Below the pieces are notes generated by a model. That model searched no databases and had not been told where the DNA came from. It worked only from the letters and a program-made list of their open reading frames with translations. Shown here in pieces: positions 1-9,366 of a stretch of 64,000 nucleotides of DNA. Source of the DNA: Dyadobacter koreensis (lineage in GTDB: Bacteria > Bacteroidota > Bacteroidia > Cytophagales > Spirosomataceae); the NCBI RefSeq assembly GCF_900108855.1, contig NZ_FNXY01000001.1, positions 310,001 to 374,000 of the forward strand, in the 5' to 3' direction. The stretch's first letter is position 1, and every line of letters starts with the position of its first letter. Made by a program: the position numbers and the translations under genes.

Positions 1-299
1 GTTGCAATTTCTGAGAAATTATCAATTACTGTCAGGTCCGCACCAAGGCCTGTACCATCGGGTCCCTGGTCCGTATTATCAGAACGCATTTCCTGCATGA
101 TCCAATAGCTCTGGTTGTAGGCGCCCGTATTTTGCAGCACCTTGTAAGCAGCATTAATGGCTGTATTCATATCATCGGCGGTCAGATAGAACCCGTTAAC
201 GTTGCGCTGGGAAACGGGATTAAGATTGGTAAAATCTTCACTGCAAGACGCAAGAACTCCGGTTATGAACGGTATCAGATAGATGTGTTTGAATTTCAT
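1..299 (-). CDS. SusD/RagB-family outer-membrane lipoprotein, N-terminal part (runs off window)
   Basis: Only the first ~99 residues are inside the window; the gene continues past base 1. The start is the ATG whose complement is at 297-299. The product begins MKFKHIYLIPFITGVLASC, a lipoprotein signal peptide with a Cys after VLAS, followed by the SusD-type opening (EDFTNLNPVSQ, then TADDMNTAINAAYKVLQ). SusD proteins are surface lipoproteins that cap a SusC channel and bind its substrate. It lies 40 bases downstream of the SusC gene on the same strand, so it is the last visible gene of the sigma-FecR-SusC-SusD module. The substrate cannot be told from sequence. Confidence 0.88.
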   Translation of the reverse strand, partial: MKFKHIYLIPFITGVLASCSEDFTNLNPVSQRNVNGFYLTADDMNTAINAAYKVLQNTGAYNQSYWIMQEMRSDNTDQGPDGTGLGADLTVIDNFSEIA

Positions 300-339
300 A
301 TCAGTTGACTATAAAAAGTAAGCTTTGGCATTCCCAAAA

Positions 340-3300
340 TCAAAATGTTACGTTAAGTCCGAAAGTAAAATTGCGGGATAACGGGTATGCTCCGTAGTCT
401 TCGCCCTGCACACCTGTAAGCCCTGCCTGGTTGTTGACTTCGGGATTGTAACCGATATATTTGGTATTGGTAAACAAGTTTGTTGCAGATGTGTAAGCGC
501 GCAGAGACTGGATTTTACTACCCAACAGGTTTTTAGGGAACGTATAGCCCAGAGTTATGCTCCGTAGCCTGATGTAAGATCCATCTTCAACCTGAAATGA
601 GGAAGGGCGGTTATTTCCTCCATGTAAATCCGATAGTCTGTCTGCACGGGGGATGACGCCATTCCCAGGATTTTCGGCCGAAATCCATCTTTCTGTCCAG
701 TCTGCATATGAATTGGTAGCAGCCTCTCCGTTTCCAAGGTGACGTCTGGTCAGGTTAAGAATTTTAGAACCCTGAACCCCCTGAAAGAACACGCTCAGAT
801 CGACACCTTTAAAACTAAACCGGTTGGTAATACCCCACGTATAATCAGGCATATAATTTCCGATGACGGTACGATCGCTTGCGTCTACTTTACCATCACC
901 GTTTACATCTTTAAATTTAAAATCGCCGGGACGTGCTGCTGGTGCCAGTGCATCTTTTGGCGCAGCATTAATTTCGTCCTGAGTCTGATAAATACCTTCC
1001 ACCACATACCCATAGTAGCTACCGATTGGTGCACCAATCTGGGTGACGTGCCGGATACCTGCACCACCGGTACTCAGGATCGGATCACCGGTTGGCCCCA
1101 GTTTCAATACCTTATTTTTATTGGCAGAAATGTTAAGATCTGTCGTCCACGTAAAGCCGCCCACAATATTGCGACTTGAAATGGTCAGCTCCACACCCTT
1201 GTTTTCAACTTCGCCAATGTTTTGAAGAGCGGTTGTAAAACCTACCGAAGCAGGAACCTGAACATTCAACAGAAGGTCAGATGTCGTTTTTTTGTACCAA
1301 TCCGCAGAAACGAACAACCTGTCGCGAAATAATCCCAGATCAAAACCCAAATCAACTTGTGTCGTCTTTTCCCACGTCAACTTTTCGTTATTGATAGTGA
1401 CCGGAGCAATACCGTTGACAAGCACATTGTTAAACACATAGTTATAAGGACTTAACAGCCCGATCGCCGCATAGTTAGGAATCAGAAAGTTTCCTGTTTT
1501 ACCCCAGCTTCCGCGTAATTTCAAATCACTGACAAAGGTGATAGTTTTCATAAATGACTCCTCGGACAATCTCCATCCTGCCGAGAATGAGGGAAATGTT
1601 CCCGTTTTGTTTCCGGCTCCAAACCGCGAAGATCTGTCAGAACGGATCGTTGCAGTAAGCAGGTATTTGTCTTTGAACGAATAGTTTACCCTGGCAAGGG
1701 CGGATACCAGCGACCATTCCTGACGGTTATCCCCGCCACTGGTTACCTGACCGCCGCTGATAGTTGGCGAGAGATCGTCCGGATGATTTTGGGCATAGAC
1801 CTGGTTGGCATCCAACCTGTCTTTTTGCGCGCTATATCCCACCACAGCCGAAACACTATGGTCTTTACCAAATCTTTTATCGTATGAAAGCGTATTTTCG
1901 ACGAGCCAGTTGTAGTTTAATGAGGCATTTGATTGTGCATAAGGGTCACCAACCGTTGCGTTTCGGTTCAAAAATGCCCGTGCCATATAGAAAGAACGGT
2001 TGTAGCTGTTTACATCAACACCGGTGTAAAGCTTGTATTTTAACCCGCTCAGTATTTCATATTCTGCAAAAACATTACCAAAAACCCTGAACTGACGAAG
2101 CTCATCGCTCACGTATCTGATGATAGCCAGCGGATTGCTGGCCGCCGTCATATTCGCGCCGCGCCCATCGGAGGTCAAAAGGTGCGACTGGTTATCGATC
2201 TGGTTGATGGTGCCATCGGCCAAATACGGTTTGACCGTTGGAGAAGTTACCAGCGCCGAATAAACAATACCCGGTGGATCAGCAAAATAAGGCGCTCCGG
2301 CAGGAGAACGCTGGGTGTTAGTAAACGATGGACTTAACCCAAAACCAACCTTCAATTTTTTAACAGGACTGGCTTCCAGATTGGCCCTGAAACTATACCG
2401 CTTAAAGCCGCTTCTGTCGATAATACCTTCCTGATTGTAATAACCTCCTGAAAAATAATAGTTCACATTCTCGCTTCCTCCTGATACGGATGCATTATAG
2501 CTTTGCACAGGAGCTGAATGAAAAATCAATTTCTGCCAGTCAGTGTCGGTGCCATCGGGATTTGCATAATCATCAGGTATAAAATAACTCCCGTTTGTTG
2601 TTTTGGTATAACGCGTGGCGTTGCTGTCGTTGATATTTGCGCTGGTGATGTCCTGGAGATAGGCGTTATTTTTTGAGTCCAGTACATAAGAGGTCAACTC
2701 TGCCGAATTCATCAGTTTAACCTTATTGGCAACGGACTGTACCCCGAAATAGGCATCGAAACCAATGACCGGCTTGGAGTTTCTTTTCCCTTTTTTAGTT
2801 GTAACCAGAATAACGCCGTTAGATCCTCGCGATCCGTATATAGCTGCCGCTGAGGCATCCTTTAAAACTTCAATGGACTCAATATCATTCGGATTAATAG
2901 TGCCGAGCGGATTTGAAGCCGGAAGCGCAAATGCGGTGGTGCGCCGGGTAATATCTCCCTGAATTCCCGGATCCATATTTTTAGTTACCGGAAATCCGTC
3001 TATCACATAAAGCGGCTCATTTCCAGCTGATACCGATCCCAGACCACGCACGCGGATTGTCGTTTCTGCGCCGGGCTCTCCACTAGGCTCCTGTACCTGC
3101 ACACCGGCTATCTGTCCCTGAATGGCATTCTCGAAACTGGTCACCTGAATTTCCTTGATATTTTTAGCCGACAACGACCCGATCGAACCGGTGATATCCC
3201 CTTTACGCTGCGTACCATATCCTACAACCAGGACCTCGCTCAAACTGCTTACCGACGCAGTAAGCCGGACATTCAGTGTGGTCTGGTTGTTTACTGCAAT

Positions 3301-3930
3301 CTCTTTGGTTTCATAGCCAATAAAAGAAAAGACCAGCAGCGAGTTCGGCTGCCCGATCTCGATTGAATAGTTTCCGTCCTGGTCAGATACAGTTCCTTTG
3401 CTGCTTCCTTTTATTAAAATACTGACACCGGGAAGCGTTTCACCTTTTTCATCTGTGATTTTACCTTTTACTACAACATCATCAACCCTGGACTGCGGAT
3501 TCGTCTGGCTGACCAGACTTATTAAACTCACATCTTCAGACACATGAGCAGACTTACCCCAGGCTGGCTCCGCTTTCTCTTTCAGATCTTTTTTCCTGAC
3601 AACATAGGCCCTTTTACCAGCTTTCCTGAATTCCAGTCCGTTGGGAGTCAGCAAGGTTTCCAGCTGTTGTTCCAGTCTGTGATCGTTGGCCCTGTCATTT
3701 ACTGTAACAGAAACACCATTCAGGGTAGACTCCTCAAAAACGATACTCACCTGATATCTTTTACCCAGGTCGAGCAGAACGTCCTTAAGTTTGAGATTTA
3801 CCCGGGTATTTTGCTGCACAATCGCAGCAGTTCCTGCCGATCGGACAAACGCGATATCTTGGGCAGTGCTAATGCTGGAAATAACAATGCCGGTACATAC
3901 AAGCCACGTTCGTAGAAATGTAGTCTTCAT
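340..3930 (-). CDS. SusC/RagA-family TonB-dependent receptor with N-terminal STN domain
   Basis: 1196-residue outer-membrane transporter that imports a ligand with TonB energy. Order of parts: Sec signal peptide (~1-23), STN signalling domain (~43-113, NLKLKDVLLDLGKRYQVSIVFEE), carboxypeptidase-regulatory-like domain (~155-235, GKITDEKGETLPGVSILIKG), plug (~240-385, with VRGLGS and YVIDGFPV), then a barrel ending in Phe (FTFGLNVTF). The STN domain is the part that talks to a FecR anti-sigma protein, and the FecR gene is directly upstream, overlapping by 4 bases (ATGA). This makes it a signal-transducing receptor that can induce its own operon. The substrate is unknown; a glycan or glycopeptide is usual for the family. 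Confidence 0.95.
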   Translation of the reverse strand: MKTTFLRTWLVCTGIVISSISTAQDIAFVRSAGTAAIVQQNTRVNLKLKDVLLDLGKRYQVSIVFEESTLNGVSVTVNDRANDHRLEQQLETLLTPNGLEFRKAGKRAYVVRKKDLKEKAEPAWGKSAHVSEDVSLISLVSQTNPQSRVDDVVVKGKITDEKGETLPGVSILIKGSSKGTVSDQDGNYSIEIGQPNSLLVFSFIGYETKEIAVNNQTTLNVRLTASVSSLSEVLVVGYGTQRKGDITGSIGSLSAKNIKEIQVTSFENAIQGQIAGVQVQEPSGEPGAETTIRVRGLGSVSAGNEPLYVIDGFPVTKNMDPGIQGDITRRTTAFALPASNPLGTINPNDIESIEVLKDASAAAIYGSRGSNGVILVTTKKGKRNSKPVIGFDAYFGVQSVANKVKLMNSAELTSYVLDSKNNAYLQDITSANINDSNATRYTKTTNGSYFIPDDYANPDGTDTDWQKLIFHSAPVQSYNASVSGGSENVNYYFSGGYYNQEGIIDRSGFKRYSFRANLEASPVKKLKVGFGLSPSFTNTQRSPAGAPYFADPPGIVYSALVTSPTVKPYLADGTINQIDNQSHLLTSDGRGANMTAASNPLAIIRYVSDELRQFRVFGNVFAEYEILSGLKYKLYTGVDVNSYNRSFYMARAFLNRNATVGDPYAQSNASLNYNWLVENTLSYDKRFGKDHSVSAVVGYSAQKDRLDANQVYAQNHPDDLSPTISGGQVTSGGDNRQEWSLVSALARVNYSFKDKYLLTATIRSDRSSRFGAGNKTGTFPSFSAGWRLSEESFMKTITFVSDLKLRGSWGKTGNFLIPNYAAIGLLSPYNYVFNNVLVNGIAPVTINNEKLTWEKTTQVDLGFDLGLFRDRLFVSADWYKKTTSDLLLNVQVPASVGFTTALQNIGEVENKGVELTISSRNIVGGFTWTTDLNISANKNKVLKLGPTGDPILSTGGAGIRHVTQIGAPIGSYYGYVVEGIYQTQDEINAAPKDALAPAARPGDFKFKDVNGDGKVDASDRTVIGNYMPDYTWGITNRFSFKGVDLSVFFQGVQGSKILNLTRRHLGNGEAATNSYADWTERWISAENPGNGVIPRADRLSDLHGGNNRPSSFQVEDGSYIRLRSITLGYTFPKNLLGSKIQSLRAYTSATNLFTNTKYIGYNPEVNNQAGLTGVQGEDYGAYPLSRNFTFGLNVTF

Positions 3931-4934
3931 AATTCATAGGATTTGGTAGTACGCAGTTCTATACAATCTGATTTTTGGGTAATCTCTATTTCAAGTAATG
4001 CTGACAATATTTCAAATAGCTCATCGGCATCCCTGGCCTTATAAATGCCTCCAATACAGGTTTTAGCCAGGTTTTTGTCTGGTATTTTTACCCTAACGTC
4101 AAATCTTTCCTGTATTTGCCGTGCTACTTCTGAAAGCTGGGTATTGTCAAAGTAAAAGGTTTGTTCTTTCCAGGCCGTAATAGCGAGGGTTTCTTTGGGA
4201 ACTGTTACCTTGAAATCCCCCCCTGCGTTTGCAGAGAAATAGCTGCCAGGCTTCATATAGAGACGTTTGCCTTCGGGTAGTTCAAGCTTGACCTTCCCTT
4301 TTGAAAGAAAGACCCTCTTTCCGCTAGCTCTGGCAAAAGCGGTAAATTCAGTACCCAATACCTCTATTTGATAGCCTTCACCCATTAATACCCTGAATCT
4401 GAGATTATTTTGCAAGTGCGTCACTCTGAATTCTGCTTCTCCATGAAGCTGCACCTGGCGCACGTCACTGCCAAAACCAAAACGGGGCACTTTCAGGGTT
4501 GATTTTGAATTCAGCGTAACATGCGTACTGTCGGTCAGGAAAAAACCAGAAGTTTGTCCTACCGGTGATGTATATATTTTAAAAAAAACATTATCCCTAA
4601 ATATGAAAGTAGTCAGCAGCAAAAGCGAGACGACAGCTGCACACCACACACGGGGCTTAGAAAAAAAATTGCGATTCGTTGTATCGTCAGAAAACGGACT
4701 ATATTTTGCAGCGTATTCTCCATTTCCTTCTAAAAGCAACTCATATTCTTTAAGAGCTGCCGGACGGTCTGGGGAAAATTGCGGGTGCAATCTTTCCCAT
4801 TCGTCCACACAACTGTAAAACATTTCTTCATTCGATGTATTTTTAAGCCAATCTTCAATTAATTTCCTTTGGATAGATGTTGTTTTACCATCGAAAAAAT
4901 CAAACAGGAACTCTTTGGTTATCAATCCTTTCAT
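3927..4934 (-). CDS. FecR-family anti-sigma factor (transmembrane)
   Basis: 335 residues. A short cytoplasmic N-terminal region (~1-90, EFLFDFFDGKTTSIQRKLIEDWL) would bind the sigma factor; one membrane segment follows (~95-113, CAAVVSLLLLTTFIF); then the periplasmic FecR domain (~125-220, LNSKSTLKVPRFGFG) and a C-terminal DUF4974-type domain (~258-330, FYFDNTQLSEVARQIQERF, ending IGGIYKARDADELFEILSALL). It lies between the sigma gene and the STN-type SusC gene and overlaps the latter by 4 bases, so the two are translationally coupled. Role: pass the ligand-occupied receptor signal to the sigma factor. Confidence 0.93.
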   Translation of the reverse strand: MKGLITKEFLFDFFDGKTTSIQRKLIEDWLKNTSNEEMFYSCVDEWERLHPQFSPDRPAALKEYELLLEGNGEYAAKYSPFSDDTTNRNFFSKPRVWCAAVVSLLLLTTFIFRDNVFFKIYTSPVGQTSGFFLTDSTHVTLNSKSTLKVPRFGFGSDVRQVQLHGEAEFRVTHLQNNLRFRVLMGEGYQIEVLGTEFTAFARASGKRVFLSKGKVKLELPEGKRLYMKPGSYFSANAGGDFKVTVPKETLAITAWKEQTFYFDNTQLSEVARQIQERFDVRVKIPDKNLAKTCIGGIYKARDADELFEILSALLEIEITQKSDCIELRTTKSYEL

Positions 4935-4982
4935 GAAAAGCTGATGTATATATCGTGATCGACAAAAAATTGGAACTGCATT

Positions 4983-5657
4983 TTAGAACATAGCAATCAG
5001 TAAAAAACCAAGAAACCAATTGTCTTTAAGATCGGTACGAAGCCTGTGCAGAGCTCGGCTGACCAATGCTTCGACAGCTTTGATGCTTATATGCATTTCC
5101 AAGGCTATTTCCTCGTACTTCATTCCTTCCACCCTTTTCATCAGATATGCCCTACGGCATTGCGCGGGCAGCTGCTGGATGATCCATTCGACTTTGATAT
5201 GAAGCTCAGAGTATAGAAGCGCGTCATCCGGGTTGACGATCTTTGAGGCAGTGGTGAGGCTGACAGAATCCAATGGTTCGGTCAAATGAACTTTCCACCG
5301 CAAATAATTATATGCGCGGTGCCGGACCGATTTGTAAAGATAAGCACGGTACGAGCTTGTGATCTGATCAAAACTTCTTTCTTGCCAGAATGAAGCAAAA
5401 AGCTCTGAGACAATATCTTCCGCAATTTCCTTCGAATGTACAAACCTTATTGCGTGACTGCACAGACTTTCGTAATAACGGCAAAATAATAGCGAGCAAC
5501 CCTGTTTTGGATTAATGGCAAATGTTTCACGAAGCAGCCTTTCATCGTCTGTGGTAATGATTTTTTTATCCGCAAAAAGCGGGACGCCCCGCTCTGTTTC
5601 AGATCTGAATTCCTTAAAATCACTCTGTGTTTTGCCAGTCATCCTGTCGGTGTCCAT
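4983..5657 (-). CDS. ECF RNA polymerase sigma factor
   Basis: 224 residues. Region 2 lies at ~55-118 (FCRYYESLCSHAIRFVHSKE, EDIVSELFASFW) and region 4 at ~150-205 (QLPAQCRRAYLMKRVEGMKYEEIALEMHISIKAVE), with the helix-turn-helix used for -35 recognition. It is longer at the N-terminus than most Bacteroidota ECF factors (~190), and Met6 is a possible shorter start. It is first in a minus-strand module sigma-FecR-SusC-SusD, the standard cell-surface-signalling layout, so it should transcribe the downstream receptor genes once released by FecR. Confidence 0.93.
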   Translation of the reverse strand: MDTDRMTGKTQSDFKEFRSETERGVPLFADKKIITTDDERLLRETFAINPKQGCSLLFCRYYESLCSHAIRFVHSKEIAEDIVSELFASFWQERSFDQITSSYRAYLYKSVRHRAYNYLRWKVHLTEPLDSVSLTTASKIVNPDDALLYSELHIKVEWIIQQLPAQCRRAYLMKRVEGMKYEEIALEMHISIKAVEALVSRALHRLRTDLKDNWFLGFLLIAMF

Positions 5658-6072
5658 TACGCGTTAAAGGGATTACCCCTATCAGACAAGTTTCACACAT
5701 TTTCCCCTACACTGAACTTATAAAAAAAATGGCAAATAGATTAATTTTCAAAATAAAAAATGTATTATTCTTAATTTATAAAAATTTAATCCAATAATCA
5801 CGCTGGAAAACTTAGGAAAAAAAATTGCCTTAAAAAATAATCTTCCTTGATACAGGTAGATAGCTCTGGGTTGCTTTCGATCGAAACGACGATGTTGCAG
5901 ACAAATAGGTTTATTGTATTTCGATGTAACCTTTATTTAACAAACCTTCATCGGCCAAGAGCAGCACAAATTGCTAAAAAACGTTGCGTGCAGCTTCTCT
6001 TATTCGGCCATCAAAAAGATATTTTATAACATTTCAAGCATTGATGAACGATCTTAAAACAAGTCAGTTATC
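5658..6072. other. Intergenic, AT-rich, no gene seen
   Basis: The sigma gene starts to the left and the AraC gene ends to the right. No reading frame here looks coding. The part next to the sigma start probably holds its promoter; I could not fix a clear one. Confidence 0.5.
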
Positions 6073-6098
6073 AATACATTAACCAATGCGCATGTATT
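6073..6098 (+). promoter_or_regulatory. Orphan ArsR-type operator copy
   Basis: Contains AATACAT at 6073-6079 and its inverted copy ATGTATT at 6092-6098, 12 bases apart, around AATGCGCAT. The same arrangement precedes the two intact ArsR genes at 50411 and 56513. Here it ends 12 bases before a start codon that opens only a stump of an ArsR gene. Confidence 0.6.
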
Positions 6099-6110
6099 TA
6101 AAAATAAAAA

Positions 6111-6146
6111 ATGGACAATAAATCGCTTGTTAATGCTGATGTTTGA
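6111..6146 (+). pseudogene. Beheaded ArsR-family regulator: first ~7 codons only
   Basis: Reads MDNKSLVNADV then stop. The first seven residues match the two ArsR proteins elsewhere in the window (MDTKSLT at 50411, MDSKSLV at 56513), and the operator in front also matches. After codon 7 the similarity is lost and the AraC gene on the other strand ends 9 bases beyond. I read it as the 5' scrap of an ArsR copy left by recombination or deletion. Confidence 0.55.
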
Positions 6147-6155
6147 TCAGTTTTG

Positions 6156-7052
6156 TTAACTTAAACTTTCGCGGTATTCAATCGGCGACATGTTTGTTTT
6201 GCTCTTAAATAATTTGTGAAATGACTGGGGATATTCAAAGCCCATTTGATAAGCTATTTCGCTGACCTGTAGGGTGGTGGTTGCCAGCAGCTGCTTTGCC
6301 TTGTCAATCACTCTGGCTTGTATGTGCTGTTGTGCGGTTTGTCCTGAAACAGTGCGTAGCATATCGCTAAGATAGTCCGGCGACAAGCTCAACTCCTTCG
6401 CGACTTGTTGCACTGTCGGCAGCCCTTTTTGTGAATCCAAAAATTTGTCAAGCAGACTTTCAAGACGGACCAGGATTTCGTCGTTGGTCACTTTACGCGT
6501 AATAAACTGACGGGCGTAGAACCTGCTGCTGAACTGTAACAACAGCTCAATTTGAGCAATCATCACTTCCCGACTGAATTGATCGATACTGCCCTGATAT
6601 TCGGCTTCTATACCAGAGAATAGGTCCTTAATCTTGGCCTCTTCCTGTTCAGATAAATGAAGGGCTTCACTAAGCTCATAAGAGAAAAAACCAAGGTTCC
6701 GGATCTTGGTTGCCAGTGCAGTGTTTGCAATGAAATCAGGATGGAACATCAATGTCACACCGCTTGGCGGCTTTGTTCCGGGGTCAAGTTTCATCAACAG
6801 TTGATTCGGCGAAATAAAGGCCATCATGCCTTCATCAAAGTCGTAGTGCCGGTGGCCGTACTTTAGCTTACCATCATAATCTGTCTTAATGGAAATGCAA
6901 TAGAAGTTCAGCGTAAAATGCTCAAGTTCGACTAAGCTTCTGTAGTCAGCATATTCATGTCGGAATACGCTGATCAGCGGATGTTTGGGCTTGGCCAGTC
7001 CGAGCAGCCGGTGCTGCTCGGAAATGGAGTTGATAAGGTATGGTTTGTTCAC
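6156..7052 (-). CDS. AraC-family transcriptional regulator
   Basis: 298 residues. The N-terminal cupin-like sensing domain (~20-180) carries YDFDEGMMAFISPNQL; the C-terminal AraC DNA-binding domain (~200-297) has both helix-turn-helix parts (VQQVAKELSLSPDYLSDMLR and VSEIAYQMGFEYPQSFHKLFK). It overlaps the upstream zinc alcohol dehydrogenase by 4 bases, so the two form one operon. It is clearly paralogous to the AraC proteins at 38423 and 41453, which share the motifs HPLIS, YDFDEG and RQFITRK and also sit behind an oxidoreductase. A direct-repeat site in front of the dehydrogenase (8149-8183) is its likely target. Inducer unknown. Confidence 0.93.
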   Translation of the reverse strand: MNKPYLINSISEQHRLLGLAKPKHPLISVFRHEYADYRSLVELEHFTLNFYCISIKTDYDGKLKYGHRHYDFDEGMMAFISPNQLLMKLDPGTKPPSGVTLMFHPDFIANTALATKIRNLGFFSYELSEALHLSEQEEAKIKDLFSGIEAEYQGSIDQFSREVMIAQIELLLQFSSRFYARQFITRKVTNDEILVRLESLLDKFLDSQKGLPTVQQVAKELSLSPDYLSDMLRTVSGQTAQQHIQARVIDKAKQLLATTTLQVSEIAYQMGFEYPQSFHKLFKSKTNMSPIEYRESLS

Positions 7053-8101
7053 TGATTAAAATTAAGGGTTTTCATATCAATTACAAAACGGTACCGGACA
7101 TCGCCTTTGAGCATCCGGTCAAAGGCGTTATGAATATCTTTGATGTCGATCAGCTCGACGTCGGCGACGATACCGTGCTCCGCGCAAAAGTCCAGCATCT
7201 GCTGTGTTTCGGGCAGTCCGCCGGCACCGGATCCTGCGATGACCTTATTACCAGTTGCCAGCGAGAAGGAGCTGACTTCCCAAGGCTTGACCGGCATGCC
7301 CACATTGACATAAACGCCGTTGCTTTTTAAAATAGCTAGATAAGGATTGACATCACTGTTGCCAGAAACGGTATCGAGCACAAAGTCGAAAGCTTTAAAT
7401 GCCGCTTTCATCTGGGCTTCGTCCCCTGAGATAATAAAATGGTCCGCACCAAGCTTCCTGGCAGCTTCCTGTTTGCCCGGAGAGGTACTTATCACTGCTA
7501 CCTCAGCACCTAACGCTTTACCAAATTTAACGCCCATGTGCCCCAACCCACCTAAACCGACAACTGCCAGCTTATGCCCTTTGCCTACGTTCCACCTTTT
7601 TAATGGCGAATAGGTGGTTATCCCTGCACACAGCAACGGCGCCACACCTGCCAGGTCAAGTTTCTCGGAAATTCGATGGACGAAGTCCTCGTTGACTACG
7701 ATGGTGTCGGAATAGCCTCCATAAACTGGCTGGCCGTCATGGCCAAGGTTATTGTAGGTTTGAACCGGCGAAACTGTGCAAAACTGCTCCTGACCGTTTT
7801 TGCAATCTTCACAATGCCGACATGAATCTACCATCACGCCGACGCCACCGAGATCCCCGATCCTAAACCTTTTTACATCGGAGCCAATGGTACTTATCCG
7901 CCCCACAATTTCATGGCCAGGCACCATCGGAAAGAGACCAGAAAACCATTCGTTGCGGGTCAAATGAATGTCTGTATGACAAACCCCGCAGTACAGAATT
8001 TCGATCTGCACATCATACGCGCCGACATCGCGTCTTTCAAATTGCCAGGGCGCTAATAAGCTTTCTGCCGTTTGCGCCGCATATCCTTTTGCTGCTATCA
8101 T
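7049..8101 (-). CDS. Zinc-dependent NAD(P) alcohol dehydrogenase (CAD/YahK-like)
   Basis: 350-residue medium-chain dehydrogenase that should interconvert aldehydes and alcohols with NADP(H). The catalytic zinc site is visible (GVCHTDIHL at ~38, GHE at ~63). Four structural-zinc cysteines follow in CRHCEDCKNGQEQFC (~94-108). The Rossmann motif is GLGGLGHMGVKFGKALGAEV (~177-196). The usual GDxVGVG is changed to GDLGGVGV, a small oddity next to the structural-zinc loop. It is first in an operon with the AraC gene. Promoter-side DNA holds two TATCC direct repeats 21 bases apart, fitting AraC control. Length is normal for the cinnamyl-alcohol-dehydrogenase group. Confidence 0.94.
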   Translation of the reverse strand: MIAAKGYAAQTAESLLAPWQFERRDVGAYDVQIEILYCGVCHTDIHLTRNEWFSGLFPMVPGHEIVGRISTIGSDVKRFRIGDLGGVGVMVDSCRHCEDCKNGQEQFCTVSPVQTYNNLGHDGQPVYGGYSDTIVVNEDFVHRISEKLDLAGVAPLLCAGITTYSPLKRWNVGKGHKLAVVGLGGLGHMGVKFGKALGAEVAVISTSPGKQEAARKLGADHFIISGDEAQMKAAFKAFDFVLDTVSGNSDVNPYLAILKSNGVYVNVGMPVKPWEVSSFSLATGNKVIAGSGAGGLPETQQMLDFCAEHGIVADVELIDIKDIHNAFDRMLKGDVRYRFVIDMKTLNFNQ

Positions 8102-8148
8102 AAATAAATTTTATGATGCAAAAATAAAAAGCAACCCGTGGCGCCAAT

Positions 8149-8183
8149 TATCCAAATCCGGGGAAAAGGTATCCGAATTTCGG
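8149..8183. promoter_or_regulatory. Direct-repeat operator, probably for the AraC regulator at 6156
   Basis: TATCCAAATCCGG begins at 8149 and TATCCGAATTTCGG at 8170: direct repeats exactly 21 bases apart (two helical turns), the geometry AraC-type proteins use. They lie 48-83 bases upstream of the dehydrogenase start. The unit TAKCCRAA recurs in front of the SDR gene at 40176. Confidence 0.6.
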
Positions 8184-8216
8184 TTTACCCCAAAAAGCAA
8201 AGTCTGACGCCTAGAT

Positions 8217-8384
8217 TGGATAATTCAGACGCGTTGACTATATGATTTCGTGTTAGCTTGATTATCAACAAACTATTACTGCTTATACGCTAAATGATTA
8301 TCAATCATTTACTTAATCAATTCTAACCGAAACGATCTGTCCTCAATTTCCGAATTGTGGTGCTCAATGGCTCCGAATGCTCCA
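8217..8384. mobile_element. MITE-like repeat, copy 1
   Basis: 168-base element, alignable end to end with copies at 18588 and 37693. Imperfect 13-base inverted ends: TGGATAATTCAGA on the left, TCCGAATGCTCCA on the right. Shared inner blocks include ATATGATT, CGCTAAATGATTATCAA and CTCAATTTCCGAATT. No gene inside and no clear target duplication. The most diverged of the three copies at its termini. Confidence 0.7.
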
Positions 8385-8817
8385 TGCCTGTTGCCCACGC
8401 GATCAAATAATCTCCCAGTGCTGGGCAATCGCCCGTGCTCATCCCAAAGGTTCTGTATCGCTGAAAATCTCAGTGCCTTCGCAGGTCTGTTCCTGCGCTG
8501 ATAATGCAATCATCTTAATTCTGATATGACAAATTACTAGTTCTGCCAAAGTTATCTGCCCGACTATTTCAGTAGTATGCGAAACATCCGTGCCAGCTGA
8601 CGCAAGTAGATCAAAACTGAACAGCTTCATAGCGCATTGGATAGTCTTTATAATGGCCATTCAGATTGTCGAAAAGCCCAGAAAACCAGTTCTGGTTTCA
8701 GAACCGTTTGATGTATTTTATCACCACGGGCACCTCCGTGCCCGGAGGTGCTTTGGAGTGGTCTGCTTAATGAATCCCATTACTACTCATTCTTACGAGC
8801 TATTTACCAAGTGGAAC
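8385..8817. other. Intergenic, no supported gene
   Basis: Open frames here lack family features. A GC-rich hairpin GGGCACCTCCGTGCCC occurs near 8727-8742. I see no firm gene. Confidence 0.4.
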
Positions 8818-9366
8818 TTACTGCAGATCGATGCGCTCGGTGACCATCTGGCGCGTTTCTGAGTTAACACCATAGAATTCGATGTATGCAATCTGTGGCG
8901 CTAGTGCACTTCCGCCGGTAATGCGTATGTATACCCTTTTAAGCTCACAGGCCTGTTCACTAATTTTCATTTTGACCACGTACGACTTCTGCTCGTTTTT
9001 CACCAGGTGCATCGCCCGGTTAGGGAAAGCCACCGCCTGTAATAGAACACTGTCAGCGGCTACAGCCTTGACTAAAAGACCATAGCCGAATTCACGCTGA
9101 AATGTATTAAGCTTTTTTCTTTCCCCGTTCTCTGCATACCTGATCCAGAAAATATCGACAGGATCTTTAAGATCCACAGTTCCCTTTTCGTTAACCTTAA
9201 CCGTGTAGCAGACCGTGTTTATGTTGGGGTCTCTTTGAATGTAAAACAAAAGCCCAGGCAGCTCTTTTGGAACCGGCCATGTCGGGCTCATGATCTTATC
9301 CTGAGCTGTTGCGACGCATCCCCCGGTCACAAGCAATACTGCCAGCACGATTTTTCTCATTCTCAC
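8818..9366 (-). CDS. Secreted DUF4833-like protein
   Basis: 182 residues with a Sec signal peptide (~1-21, KIVLAVLLVTGGCVATAQ). The body has FYIQRDPNINTVCYTVKVN, then DPVDIFWIRYAENGERKKLNTFQREFGYGL, which I recognise as the DUF4833 pattern; function is not known for that family. It stands alone: the gene upstream on the minus strand is an SDR more than 600 bases away. The family call comes from remembered motifs, so it is less certain than the fact that this is a real secreted protein. Confidence 0.8.
   Translation of the reverse strand: MRMRKIVLAVLLVTGGCVATAQDKIMSPTWPVPKELPGLLFYIQRDPNINTVCYTVKVNEKGTVDLKDPVDIFWIRYAENGERKKLNTFQREFGYGLLVKAVAADSVLLQAVAFPNRAMHLVKNEQKSYVVKMKISEQACELKRVYIRITGGSALAPQIAYIEFYGVNSETRQMVTERIDLQ

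Noticed and set aside
5847..6029. 60-residue plus-strand frame between sigma and AraC genes
   Set aside because: No start context or protein features; AT-rich intergenic DNA.
8211..8390. Target-site duplications round MITE copy 1
   Set aside because: GCCT occurs on both sides but not at the element borders, and no matching duplications occur at copies 2 and 3.
8309..8862. Several overlapping short frames on both strands right of the dehydrogenase
   Set aside because: They cross the MITE copy and the end of the DUF4833-like gene, overlap each other and show no protein features.
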